Positions 49,331-58,111 of a DNA stretch of 64,000 bases are shown piece by piece. The position numbers were made by a program, and so were the translations under genes. The stretch spans positions 372,001 to 436,000 of the forward strand of contig OY970288.1 in the NCBI GenBank assembly GCA_963716085.1, read 5' to 3'. The stretch's first letter is position 1; every line of letters starts with the position of its first letter. Below the pieces are notes generated by a model that saw only the letters and a list, made by a program, of their open reading frames with translations, was not told the origin of the DNA and did not search any database. Source of the stretch: Persicitalea sp963716085. GTDB lineage: Bacteria; Bacteroidota; Bacteroidia; Cytophagales; Spirosomataceae.

Positions 49331-50755
49331 ATGAAAGATACCAACTCAACCCGCCGTTCCTTCCTGAAAACCACCGCGACTGGCACCGCCGGAATTATCG
49401 CAGCGGCCGCATTTCCGACGATCGTGCCGTCGAGCGTTTTCGGCAAAAATGCTCCCAGCAACAAAATTAACATCGGTCAAATCGGCTTCGGGCGCATCGC
49501 CTACACGCACGATTTGCCCGAGACGATGAAAAACGAAGTGGCCCGCGTGGTGGCCGTCGCCGATCTGGACAAAAACCGGTTGGCGCAGGGCAAGAAGTGG
49601 CTCGACAAGCAGTACGCCGACAAAACCGGGCAAGAAAAGTACATGGACGTGAAAACGTACGACGACTACAAGGAGATGCTGCTCCGTAAAGACATCGACG
49701 CGGTAATCATCAGTACGCCCGATCACTGGCACGCGCAGCCCGCGATGGAAGCCGCCGTGGCCGGAAAACACGTGTATATGCAAAAGCCCACTTCCCTGAC
49801 GATTCAGGAAGGCCGGATGCTGAGCGATATGGTGCAGAAAAAGGGCATCAAATTCCAACTCGGTAGCCAACAGCGCTCCGCTGACCCCTGGCCGCAGTTC
49901 AAGCGGACTTGCGAGCTGGTGCGTAACGGCCGCATTGGCGAATTGAAGAAGGTCTACGTCGGCTTGCCCGGCGACCCGGCGGGCGGCAGTGGCGAGAAGA
50001 TGCCCGTACCGTCCGGCCTCAACTACGATATGTGGCTGGGTTCGACGCCCGAAATCTACTATACCCTCGACCGAGTGCATCCGCAGGATAGCCTCACGGG
50101 GCGCGGCGGCTGGTTGCGGCTCGAGCAGTTTGGCGCGGGCATGATCACGGGCTGGGGGGCGCACCACATCGACATCGCGCACTGGGGCATGGACACCGAG
50201 CTGACCGGACCAACAGAAATCACCGGCCTGGGTTCGTTCCCGCTGCCCGGCTCAGGGATCTGGAATGTTCATGGTAACTTCCTGGTCGTTTCTAAATACG
50301 CCAATGGCGTGACGATGGAGATTGGTGGCAATAACCCGAATGGCGTAATGTTCGAAGGGACGGACGGTTGGATATTCGCTGGACGCGGCAATGTGGGCGT
50401 CACAGCCTCCGACCCCGGCGCGGCGGAAGCGGCTAAGGAAAATGACGCCTTCAAGGCGAGTGACAAAAAGATTCTGGGTTCGGTTATCAAGGATAACGAA
50501 ACCAAACTCTACCACAGCCCCGAGCAGCACCGTAATTGGCTGGAAAGCATCCAGAACGATAAGCAGACGGTCAGCCACGTCGAAATTGCCCACCGCTCCG
50601 GTACGGCCTGTCTGCTGGCGCACACCGCCATAAAGCTGGGCCGAAAACTACAATGGGATCCGAAGAAAGAGCAGTTCATCAACGACGCTGAGGCAAATTC
50701 CATGCTCTCGCGCCCGCAGCGTGCGCCTTATGGCAGTACGTATGTGAAGGGATAA
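49331..50755 (+). CDS. Tat-exported Gfo/Idh/MocA family oxidoreductase
   Basis: 474 aa. Twin-arginine signal STRRSFLKTTATGTAGIIAA, cleavage near SSVFG, so it is exported folded with its cofactor. Rossmann domain INIGQIGFGRIAYTHDL, then AVIISTPDHWHAQPAMEA and the conserved GKHVYMQKPTSLTIQE (catalytic Lys-Pro). The C-terminal substrate domain includes GWGAHHIDIAHWGMD. Substrate unknown; probably a sugar or keto-sugar. Last gene of the ThuA-uxuA-SDR cluster. Confidence 0.88.
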   Translation: MKDTNSTRRSFLKTTATGTAGIIAAAAFPTIVPSSVFGKNAPSNKINIGQIGFGRIAYTHDLPETMKNEVARVVAVADLDKNRLAQGKKWLDKQYADKTGQEKYMDVKTYDDYKEMLLRKDIDAVIISTPDHWHAQPAMEAAVAGKHVYMQKPTSLTIQEGRMLSDMVQKKGIKFQLGSQQRSADPWPQFKRTCELVRNGRIGELKKVYVGLPGDPAGGSGEKMPVPSGLNYDMWLGSTPEIYYTLDRVHPQDSLTGRGGWLRLEQFGAGMITGWGAHHIDIAHWGMDTELTGPTEITGLGSFPLPGSGIWNVHGNFLVVSKYANGVTMEIGGNNPNGVMFEGTDGWIFAGRGNVGVTASDPGAAEAAKENDAFKASDKKILGSVIKDNETKLYHSPEQHRNWLESIQNDKQTVSHVEIAHRSGTACLLAHTAIKLGRKLQWDPKKEQFINDAEANSMLSRPQRAPYGSTYVKG

Positions 50756-50803
50756 GTTCCAGCCATACCTCAGATACAAACCACCACCCGACATCCCGAA
50801 ACG

Positions 50804-53005
50804 ATGAATGACAAGTTGAAGAATGTAATAATTTTTTTATTCTTCGTTTCCGGGATTAGCTCAATCGTTTACCAAGTTGTTTGGCAGCGATATCTTACAT
50901 TTTCTTTTGGGTCAGACACCCTATCTACAACGGTGATCGTTTCCATATTCATGTTGGGGCTGGGGTTTGGAAGTTATCTGGGAGGCAGAATATCTGACGG
51001 GTTGGATGATTTGAAGCGATTGGGGCTTTACGTTATTGTAGAACTAGTCATTGCGCTCTTTGGGGTCTTCAGTAGCTATTTTTTGTATGATACCCTTTAT
51101 CAGGACTTTTCCACATCCAGCCTCTCAGTATCCGTTCTGGTTTCCTTTGCCTTCTTGCTACCCCCCACCATAGCGATGGGTTCGACCCTCCCGTTACTTT
51201 CAAAACTGTTTGAAACATCCCTGAATGAGATAAAAACGAACACCTATTTTCTTTACGCATTAAATACCTTTGGGGCGGCTTTCGGAGCATTCATACCCTT
51301 TATTATTTTTGTGCCAAGATATGGTTTTGAAGCCCTGATATACCTTGCCGCTTCGCTAAATTTGATTTGCGTTTTGGTAACTATCGTTATATATGTCATT
51401 CATAAAAACAAAAACATTGAAACAGCAATAAATAATGGTCAAGAAGAAGTAGAGAAAGTTTTTTCTGAAAATTATAATTTAAATTGGTACCTGTTATTTG
51501 GTATTTCGGGATTTATAGCTCTTTCGTTAGAGATGATTTGGTTCAGAACCCTCCACATCATGCTGAAAGGCAACAGTTTCACTTTTCCGATTTTGTTATC
51601 TATTTACCTTGGGGGAATTGCCATTGGCTCCATCATCGGAATAGTGAACATGAAGAAAATTAAGTACCCGACCCAGCTATTTTTCCGCTTGCAGGGACTA
51701 ATCGTGCTCTACACACTCTTCTCGTTTATCTTTCTTTTCTATTGCCTGAAAAACGTTGAAATTTTCGATATTCTGAACCGATATTTGTATTCATACGAAA
51801 GGGGAGACGACGCCAGAATATACTTTTTGATGTTCGCTCTGCCCATCTTTTTTGTGGGCCCACCCACCGTTTTGATGGGTATTTCGTTCGTTTCTTTGCA
51901 GGAAGCTTCTAATAAATCCATTTCTACTTTCGGAAAAAGACTAGGAACGTTGCTATTCTTTAATATTGGATTTTCCTCTATCTCTGTTTTGATTACTACC
52001 TTCGTTCTTTTTCAGTATTTAGGAACAAGCCTGACCTTGTTAACCCTGACCTTACTTTTAATTATCCTAGTAGGGTACAAGCTGTCTTACATCGACAACG
52101 AACTAAGCTATAAAATAGAAAGCTCAGTACTAATAGGTTTGAGCTTAATATTCATTGTAATCTTTCCGAGCAACCAATCTTTATGGCAAGTTTTCCAAGG
52201 TTCTCATGACAAGGAGATATTTATTATGGAAGACAAGTCGAGCGTTTCCACTGTCAAAATAGATTTCAATGATTCCAAGACCGACGTGTTGTTTTTGAAC
52301 GGATTGGGAGAAAGTTATTTTCCTTTTGAACAGGATTTATCTCATTTGAAATTAGGGTATCTACCCGTTGTCATTCATCCCAATCCCAAAAAAGTCGCCA
52401 TCATTGGGTTTGGTTCAGGAGGCACCTTATATGCAGCCAGTCAATCGGAGAAAACCGAACGGATAGATTGTTTTGAAATATCCTCCAACCAGTACAAGCT
52501 GGTTAGTAAGTATGGAGGAGATGTTGACGACAATCTTGTGAACGGGCTCTATGAGGATCCCAGAATCGTGATGCACATCAAGGACGGTAGGAAGGCGCTG
52601 CTTAACTCCAATGACAAATACGACGTCATCGAAGCCGACGCACTAAGATCTGACTCTCCTTATTCCGGCAATATTTATTCAGTCGAATATTTTGAGTTGA
52701 TCAAGTCCAGGTTAAATGCCAAGGGTTTTGCGGTGAGCTGGGCCCCCACGGATAGGGTCACTAATAGTTTCGCTAAGGTTTTTCCTCACGTATATACCGA
52801 TGGGTTCATACTCATTGGGAGCAAGTCCGAGATAGAAATTAATTCAGACATCGAAATAAAAGAAGCGTTCCGAGCTCTGCCCATCGACTGGAAAAAAAGT
52901 ATACTGGAATTAAAGAAAGTGAAGCATTCACCAAGGCAAGAGGTGAACCGTGACCTGTTTCCAAGGGATGAATTCAAATCGAAAGTGCGGGAAGCGTTCG
53001 ATTAA
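50804..53005 (+). CDS. MFS-type membrane domain fused to spermidine synthase-like methyltransferase fold
   Basis: 733 aa. The first about 450 residues form many hydrophobic helices (NVIIFLFFVSGISSIVYQVVW, VSIFMLGLGFGSYLGGRISD). The C-terminal 220 residues resemble spermidine synthase: VAIIGFGSGGTLYAAS (motif I), ERIDCFEIS, HIKDGRKALLNSNDKYDVIEADALRSDSPYSGNIYSVEYFELIK (split here by position 600-640). Some key synthase residues are not obvious. Substrate and role unknown. GC is far below that of the neighbours, suggesting transfer. Confidence 0.8.
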   Translation: MNDKLKNVIIFLFFVSGISSIVYQVVWQRYLTFSFGSDTLSTTVIVSIFMLGLGFGSYLGGRISDGLDDLKRLGLYVIVELVIALFGVFSSYFLYDTLYQDFSTSSLSVSVLVSFAFLLPPTIAMGSTLPLLSKLFETSLNEIKTNTYFLYALNTFGAAFGAFIPFIIFVPRYGFEALIYLAASLNLICVLVTIVIYVIHKNKNIETAINNGQEEVEKVFSENYNLNWYLLFGISGFIALSLEMIWFRTLHIMLKGNSFTFPILLSIYLGGIAIGSIIGIVNMKKIKYPTQLFFRLQGLIVLYTLFSFIFLFYCLKNVEIFDILNRYLYSYERGDDARIYFLMFALPIFFVGPPTVLMGISFVSLQEASNKSISTFGKRLGTLLFFNIGFSSISVLITTFVLFQYLGTSLTLLTLTLLLIILVGYKLSYIDNELSYKIESSVLIGLSLIFIVIFPSNQSLWQVFQGSHDKEIFIMEDKSSVSTVKIDFNDSKTDVLFLNGLGESYFPFEQDLSHLKLGYLPVVIHPNPKKVAIIGFGSGGTLYAASQSEKTERIDCFEISSNQYKLVSKYGGDVDDNLVNGLYEDPRIVMHIKDGRKALLNSNDKYDVIEADALRSDSPYSGNIYSVEYFELIKSRLNAKGFAVSWAPTDRVTNSFAKVFPHVYTDGFILIGSKSEIEINSDIEIKEAFRALPIDWKKSILELKKVKHSPRQEVNRDLFPRDEFKSKVREAFD

Positions 53006-53086
53006 TTGAGACGATTACCCGAAAATTGATGGAACTCGGCGTGGAGGAGATTGTGGCGTTGGATATTTTGCCGTCACCCCGAACAA
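53006..53086 (+). other. Possible coding remnant, unidentified
   Basis: Directly after the low-GC gene, a GC-richer stretch reads in one frame as ETITRKLMELGVEEIVALD followed by ILP. It looks protein-like but has no start, and the frame then runs into the 3' end of the opposing phosphoesterase gene. I cannot assign a family. It may be the tail of a gene displaced by the low-GC insertion. Confidence 0.3.
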
Positions 53087-53767
53087 TCAGATTTCAATTT
53101 CATAAAACCGCACCCGCGTGTCGCCCACGTCGATGAAGGTAATCGAGCCGTTTTCATCGCCGCAGATCTCGAAATCCGGGACACGGCTGTGGCCAATCAC
53201 CTGGTGGTAACTGGAAAGAAAATCGTCCTTTGTTTCGGTTATATCGGCCCAGACCGGACCTCCGTGCGCGTGCCAGCCGCCGCGCTTACGGCCCACTTCA
53301 AAAAGAATGTCGCGGTTGTCGCTGTGGTAGATGCCATTCAGAGTTTGGGCCATGTCTTCTTCTTTCATTTCTTTTAAAACGGGAAGGGCGTGGCTGTACC
53401 AACCCCAGGAAACACCCGCGTGGCTGAAAAGGTACTTGCCGTGCTGCCAGGCGATCTTGAACAGATCCTCATTTTTTTTGAATAAACCGCCCAGCGTTTC
53501 CTGCAAATCGGCACGGTGACCACCGCATGGGTAAAGGGGGTAATGAAGATACTGCGCGTCGTGGTTACCGAGCAACAGCGTTACGCGCTCAGGGTTGCTT
53601 TTTTGGAAGGCAATGATTTCTTCCAGATTTTGAATGACATCCAGGTCGGGAATTTCCTGGTGCGGATCGACGTAGTCGCCGATGAAGATGATTCGGTCGG
53701 CTGTCGTGCCTTTGATTTCCTTCCAGGCATCGCGCCCGTGGACATCGCCGATGGCTATGAGGTGCAT
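53087..53767 (-). CDS. Metallophosphoesterase (Ser/Thr phosphatase-like)
   Basis: 226 aa from ATG 53767 (MHLIAIGDVHGRDAWKE); the upstream open codons to 53833 lack conservation. Calcineurin-type motifs are in order: GDVHGR, FIGDYVDPH, LLLGNHDAQYL, SHAGVSWGW and VIGHSRVPD, giving the dimetal site. Substrate may be phosphoprotein or a nucleotide. It diverges from the Nudix gene at 53872; the shared 104-bp gap should hold both promoters, but no consensus box was seen. Confidence 0.88.
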   Translation of the reverse strand: MHLIAIGDVHGRDAWKEIKGTTADRIIFIGDYVDPHQEIPDLDVIQNLEEIIAFQKSNPERVTLLLGNHDAQYLHYPLYPCGGHRADLQETLGGLFKKNEDLFKIAWQHGKYLFSHAGVSWGWYSHALPVLKEMKEEDMAQTLNGIYHSDNRDILFEVGRKRGGWHAHGGPVWADITETKDDFLSSYHQVIGHSRVPDFEICGDENGSITFIDVGDTRVRFYEIEI

Positions 53768-53871
53768 GTTATTTGTTTTTTTTGAGTAAATCGCAGCGAC
53801 TGCATCGCGGGTGGCCACAGGCTGCCCTGCCAATTTTAATCAAAAAAACCAATCCTTCCACTTTCCTGCCT

Positions 53872-54450
53872 ATGAATCCCGAAATCCGAATCGTTGAAGA
53901 AAAAGTCCTGTCCGACAACTGGTACACTTTGCGGAAAATCACTTTCGACTATCAGCGCAAAGACGGTAGCTGGGAACAGCAGTCGCGCGAAGCATACGAC
54001 CGGGGCAACGGAGCCACGATTTTGCTCTACAACAAGGAGCGACAAAAAGTCATTCTGACGCGGCAGTTTCGGCTCCCGACCTACACCAACGGCAACCCGA
54101 CGGGCATGATGATCGAAGCCTGCGCGGGCTTGCTCGACAAAGATAACGCCGAGGACTGCATTCGGCGCGAGACTGAGGAAGAAACCGGCTACCAGGTCAG
54201 GGAGGTCAAGAAGGTGTTTGAGGCGTATATGTCGCCCGGCTCGGTGACGGAGATTTTGTATTTCTTCGTGGCCGAATACAACCGGGACATGCAGGTAGGA
54301 GAGGGCGGCGGCCACGCCGACGAGCAGGAGAATATCGAAGTGCTGGAACTGGACTTTGCGGACGCCCTAAACATGATTCAAAACGGCGAGATCAAAGACG
54401 CCAAGACGATCATGCTGCTTTACCACGCCAAGCTTAACGGACTGCTATGA
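53872..54450 (+). CDS. nudK: Nudix hydrolase (GDP-mannose pyrophosphatase NudK-like)
   Basis: 192 aa from ATG 53872 (MNPEIRIVEEKVLSDNWYT), almost the length of E. coli NudK. The Nudix box reads GLLDKDNAEDCIRRETEEETGY (written here as G, E, RETEEETG; spans residues about 84-105), and EVLELDFADALNMI lies downstream as in sugar-nucleotide hydrolases. Likely splits GDP-mannose to GMP and mannose-1-phosphate. Followed at once by a hairpin-rich repeat. Confidence 0.85.
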   Translation: MNPEIRIVEEKVLSDNWYTLRKITFDYQRKDGSWEQQSREAYDRGNGATILLYNKERQKVILTRQFRLPTYTNGNPTGMMIEACAGLLDKDNAEDCIRRETEEETGYQVREVKKVFEAYMSPGSVTEILYFFVAEYNRDMQVGEGGGHADEQENIEVLELDFADALNMIQNGEIKDAKTIMLLYHAKLNGLL

Positions 54451-54453
54451 AAA

Positions 54454-54526
54454 AACGCTGACAGCGTTTGACCCGTAACGGATTTACCATAACGGAGTTG
54501 CCATAATGGGATTGGCTGTCAGCGTT
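54454..54526. repeat. Inverted-repeat element enclosing three 14-bp tandem units
   Basis: AACGCTGACAGC (54454-54465) pairs perfectly with GCTGTCAGCGTT (54515-54526). Between them three 14-nt units follow without gaps: CCGTAACGGATTTA (54473-54486), CCATAACGGAGTTG (54487-54500), CCATAATGGGATTG (54501-54514). The left arm also forms its own hairpin AACGCT-GAC-AGCGTT. It starts 3 nt after the nudK stop, between converging genes, so it could serve as a two-way terminator, but its internal order is more like a repeat element. Confidence 0.7.
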
Positions 54527-54554
54527 ATCAGATAGTGGTTTTTTCGCAAAAGAA

Positions 54555-54863
54555 CTAGACGTTCGGCTCTGCAGTTGGCTCCGATTTGCTGGCGCCCGTA
54601 AACTTGTCCATCAGGTCGCGGAGCATCTGCTCGGCGTCGGGGAAGCTATCTTTCAAGGTGTCGGTGCCTTTGGATTTGAGTTGCTCGAAATAGTCGGGGA
54701 CTTTATCCACCGCGCCTTCGGCTTCGTCGCGAAGATTACCGGCCTTGGATTTCAGGTCTTCCAGCATCTTCTCGCCTTCCTCGGTTTGCAAGTACTTGTA
54801 CATGCTGGCGCCGGCGGCAGCGCCCAGCACGAAAGTGGCTAGGTGTTTGGCATTTACGCTCAT
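54555..54863 (-). CDS. YtxH-like small membrane-anchored protein
   Basis: 102 aa from ATG 54863 (MSVNAKHLATFVLGAAAGA); the longer frame to 54986 adds unconserved residues. One Gly/Ala-rich N-terminal membrane helix, then YKYLQTEEGEKMLEDLKSKA and an amphipathic coiled helix (EGAVDKVPDYFEQLKSKGTD), as in YtxH/general stress proteins. Probably anchors in the inner membrane; role unclear. Confidence 0.78.
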   Translation of the reverse strand: MSVNAKHLATFVLGAAAGASMYKYLQTEEGEKMLEDLKSKAGNLRDEAEGAVDKVPDYFEQLKSKGTDTLKDSFPDAEQMLRDLMDKFTGASKSEPTAEPNV

Positions 54864-54982
54864 AGTTTCTGGGGAGGTTTTGGTTATGTTTTTTACCAAA
54901 TGTACGAAATTGTTTTTTAGAGCAAGCGACGCCGGACGCTGGATTTTAGCTGCCAGATCAAAATCGTGCGCCAGTAGCCCAC

Positions 54983-56506
54983 TCAAAAAGGCGTTTCCTC
55001 CGCAATGCGTTCTAGTAGGAATGCGCGTATGTCGCCCCTAGGTTGGCGGCATAGGTACACGCGGGTGCCGTATTCCCGGGCGTTGGCGTTTTGGATGCGG
55101 CCTACTTCCCTGATGTCGGCGAAGCTCTGTTGCAGGTCTTCACCCAACTCGTCGTTGACATAAATGAATTCTCGGATCTCGTTATCCAGCAGTTCGGGTG
55201 CCCAGTACAGGAAGCTTTCACTGAAACACATCGGCTGAGGCAGGCCGTATTTTTTACCAACGATAGCCACTGCACCCGCCTGCCCGTAGTTTTCGCAGTA
55301 AATCAGGGTGTGCTTTTTGTCGCTGGTCTGCCCGTAGGCGCTTTGCACGAGGCGCGTGAGTTCCTCCCAGCCCAGCATATCGGCGTAGTCCTGCGGCAGG
55401 GGGTGGATGGTGCCGTCCTCGAAACGTCGCCCCGCATCGATGCCGTAGTTTCTATCGAGTTTATCAAAGAAGGTGACTAACTCCGGTGCTTTGTAAATCG
55501 GCAATCCCAGCGGCAGGAGCGGCACGACGCACAGCAGCATGAAGGTGGGCAGCAGGATTTTGCCCAAAGTTTTTGTCAGCAGCTCCCCCCAAAACACTGC
55601 CCCGGCCGCCAACAGCATCGGAAACACCCCGGCGGTGTAGTAGCTTTTGCCGCGCAAAAGGCAAAGCAATGCTACGGTGAAAACCACCGTCAAACCCACG
55701 CTTCGGTATTTCCTGTGGCGCAGCAGAAAATAAAGTCCCGGTATGAGGAGCAATAGCACAGCGTACCCCATCAGCAGCTGATCCGACAAAAACTGAGCGC
55801 GATCGACGTAAACCAACTGACTGTCGTTCAAAGCTTCCATGTGCTGAATGACCGGAAATTCGTGCTGGATTTGCCAGATGATATTGGGTAAAAAAACGAG
55901 CAGACTTATCCCGAACGCTACGTATAGGGCCTTGCGGCCAAATACCTTCCGCTCACGAGTGCTCAGCAAAGCCAGCAGGGCACTGACCGCCCAAAGCGCG
56001 ATGAGGTATTTGTTGAGCAAACCTAGCCCAAGCGTAACGCCCAGCGTGTAGAGGTACCGATCCGATGAGCTATTCTGGAAACGGACGAGCCAGTAGAATA
56101 GCAGCGTCCAGAAGAAAATATCCAGATAAACGGGCTGAAAAAGAAAGAAGGCTCGGAGCATCAGCGGTGCGAGTACTACGCCGATGCCCGCCAGAATCTG
56201 GGTGTAGTCGCGCCCGCCCAGTTCGCGACTGATGGCCGCCACAAGCAGCACCATGATGCCACTGAAAATAGCCGGAAGTACCTTCACCGCCCAGACCGAG
56301 TAACCCACCGTGGTTCCGACCAACCCGGACAGCCAGCCCGTCAGCGGCGGCACCGAGGCATAACCCCAGGCGGGATGCATCCCCTGCGAAAAGTACAGCA
56401 GTTCGTCCCGGTGGTATTCCAGGTTTTGGGAAAATGCCAGGTGCAAAGCCACATTCAGCGCGGCTATGATCCACAAAAGAATTGGCACGCGCTGAATGGA
56501 TCTCAT
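54983..56506 (-). CDS. Family 39 glycosyltransferase (PMT/ArnT-like)
   Basis: 507 aa, about ten to eleven membrane helices. The first periplasmic loop has the GT-C acidic motif YHRDELLYFSQGMHPAWGY, and the family PPLTGWLSG motif follows. Soluble C-terminal portion (residues about 330-507) with YGLPQPMCFSESFLYW. Transfers a sugar from a polyprenyl-phosphate donor to lipid or protein at the outer face of the inner membrane. 16 nt downstream of the SIMPL gene, so probably co-transcribed with it. Confidence 0.85.
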   Translation of the reverse strand: MRSIQRVPILLWIIAALNVALHLAFSQNLEYHRDELLYFSQGMHPAWGYASVPPLTGWLSGLVGTTVGYSVWAVKVLPAIFSGIMVLLVAAISRELGGRDYTQILAGIGVVLAPLMLRAFFLFQPVYLDIFFWTLLFYWLVRFQNSSSDRYLYTLGVTLGLGLLNKYLIALWAVSALLALLSTRERKVFGRKALYVAFGISLLVFLPNIIWQIQHEFPVIQHMEALNDSQLVYVDRAQFLSDQLLMGYAVLLLLIPGLYFLLRHRKYRSVGLTVVFTVALLCLLRGKSYYTAGVFPMLLAAGAVFWGELLTKTLGKILLPTFMLLCVVPLLPLGLPIYKAPELVTFFDKLDRNYGIDAGRRFEDGTIHPLPQDYADMLGWEELTRLVQSAYGQTSDKKHTLIYCENYGQAGAVAIVGKKYGLPQPMCFSESFLYWAPELLDNEIREFIYVNDELGEDLQQSFADIREVGRIQNANAREYGTRVYLCRQPRGDIRAFLLERIAEETPF

Positions 56507-56522
56507 GATGGCTGGGGGGAAA

Positions 56523-57254
56523 TTACTTTATCTCAAAAACCGCCTGCATCCGGTAGCTGAGCTTGATCTTCTGATAATCCAGGTCGCTATCGGGAACACC
56601 ATTAGCTTCGGCCGAGGCCATGCGCATGCTCGACTTATACATCGGACGCGGGTACGAAGCGCCTTCTTCCACTTCCCGGATTTCCAGAACCTTTCCGGCC
56701 TTCTCGCCGATGGCATTCAATAGGAAAGCCGCCTTCTCTTTGGCGTTTTTCAAGGCCTCGACCTTCACCTGATTTTTGAATTCTTCCTTGCGGGAATGGT
56801 CGGCGCGGCTCATGTAGGCGGATTGAATGCCCCGGCTCTCCACTTTCGACAGGATGCCGTCGAGCTTGTCGGCGCGCTCCACTTTGAGTTGGTACTGTTT
56901 GCTTTCTAGGAAGGTAGAGGGCTTTTTGTCTTTTTCCCAGTAGCGCTGGTAGCCGCCCACGCCGCTCACCGACAGCGCCTCTTTTGGCAGTCCGGCTTCG
57001 GCCACGGCCTGCACGAGTTGCTTTTCCAGGACGTTGATCTGAACTTTATCTTTCTGGTTTTTTTCATCTTTGTAGTACTCGCGCAACGAAACCGTGAAGT
57101 ACAGCTCGTCGGGCATTACTTCCATTTCCGAAAAGCCCGTGACTTCGATGCGGCGGGTTTCTTTATTGACCACGGTGGAAGTTTGGGCTAAGGCGGGAAG
57201 GGCAAAAATGGAACCGGCGAGCAGGGCCGCCATGACTAATGATGATTTTTTCAT
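56523..57254 (-). CDS. SIMPL domain protein (DUF541)
   Basis: 243 aa, signal peptide (SLVMAALLAGSIFALPALAQ). SIMPL/DUF541 fold: RRIEVTGFSEMEVMPDELYF, SVSGVGGYQRYWEK, YQLKVERADKLDGILSKVE and LKNAKEKAAFLLNAIGEKAG. Periplasmic; related proteins protect against oxidative stress, but the biochemical role is not settled. Starts the minus-strand pair with the GT39 gene. The 107-bp upstream gap holds no recognised promoter. Confidence 0.87.
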   Translation of the reverse strand: MKKSSLVMAALLAGSIFALPALAQTSTVVNKETRRIEVTGFSEMEVMPDELYFTVSLREYYKDEKNQKDKVQINVLEKQLVQAVAEAGLPKEALSVSGVGGYQRYWEKDKKPSTFLESKQYQLKVERADKLDGILSKVESRGIQSAYMSRADHSRKEEFKNQVKVEALKNAKEKAAFLLNAIGEKAGKVLEIREVEEGASYPRPMYKSSMRMASAEANGVPDSDLDYQKIKLSYRMQAVFEIK

Positions 57255-57361
57255 GGTTTGCTATAAAATTGGTTGGCGAAAGTACCTAGACAAACGGAGC
57301 GGTGTTGCCGTTTAAAAGAGCTTGCCAGTGATTTCACCAATCAATTTCAACTACTTAGACA

Positions 57362-58003
57362 TCAATCGGGCAACACCTTCAGCATCACGTTCTTGTAATA
57401 AATCACGCTTTTGGGGTCGTGGCCCTGTAAGGCCACAGTGCCGCTACTCAGCCGTTTCATGGCACTTTTGGGTTCGGCGGGTTCGGTATAATCATTGATT
57501 ACCTCACCATTGACCTTCACAATCACGCGCTTGCCCTGTACTTCGATTTCCTCGGTGTACCACTCACCGTCTTTCACGAAAACCTCCTTCACGTCTTGCT
57601 CGCCGTACACGCTGCCCGTTTTGCGCCAGTCGGTGTGGGATTGGTTCACCTGGATTTCGTAGCCTTTGGCGGGCCAGCCTTCGGGCTGGTAGGCCGTGTG
57701 GATGAACATGCCGGAGTTGGCGCCGGGCATGGTCTTGACGTCGGCCTTGAAGGCAAAATTCTTCAAATCGTGGTTGCCCACCGGCCCATCGTAAAACAGG
57801 TGCGCCCGCGGCCCGGCGACTTTGATCGTGCCATCTTCGATCGTGAACGTACTAGGGTTTTCCTCGTTGATTTTCCAGCCGTCGAAGTTTTTGCCGTTGA
57901 AAATGGAGACCCAGCCTTTTTCTTTTTTCTGGGAAGTGGAAGCGTCTTTGGCGCAGCCGATGAAAATCAAAGCAGCAGCGAGACATAATCCAATGTGTTT
58001 CAT
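57362..58003 (-). CDS. DUF1080 lipoprotein
   Basis: 213 aa. Lipobox ALIFIGCAKDA. The DUF1080 fold is evident: WVSIFNGKNFDGWKINEENP, PGANSGMFIHTAYQPEG, KGYEIQVNQSHTDWRKTGS and VALQGHDPKSVIYYKNV. Glycan hydrolysis or binding at the envelope is likely. A more compact relative of the secreted DUF1080 protein at 11466. Monocistronic. Confidence 0.87.
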   Translation of the reverse strand: MKHIGLCLAAALIFIGCAKDASTSQKKEKGWVSIFNGKNFDGWKINEENPSTFTIEDGTIKVAGPRAHLFYDGPVGNHDLKNFAFKADVKTMPGANSGMFIHTAYQPEGWPAKGYEIQVNQSHTDWRKTGSVYGEQDVKEVFVKDGEWYTEEIEVQGKRVIVKVNGEVINDYTEPAEPKSAMKRLSSGTVALQGHDPKSVIYYKNVMLKVLPD

Positions 58004-58111
58004 GTTTGAGACAGTTTATGGGTTGATCGTAAGCTGGGAAAAGAAGAAGAACAGCTTTTCATACTGATAAGGAAAGGCGAAGACTATGGCGGGCGATTGA
58101 GCACCTACTGG

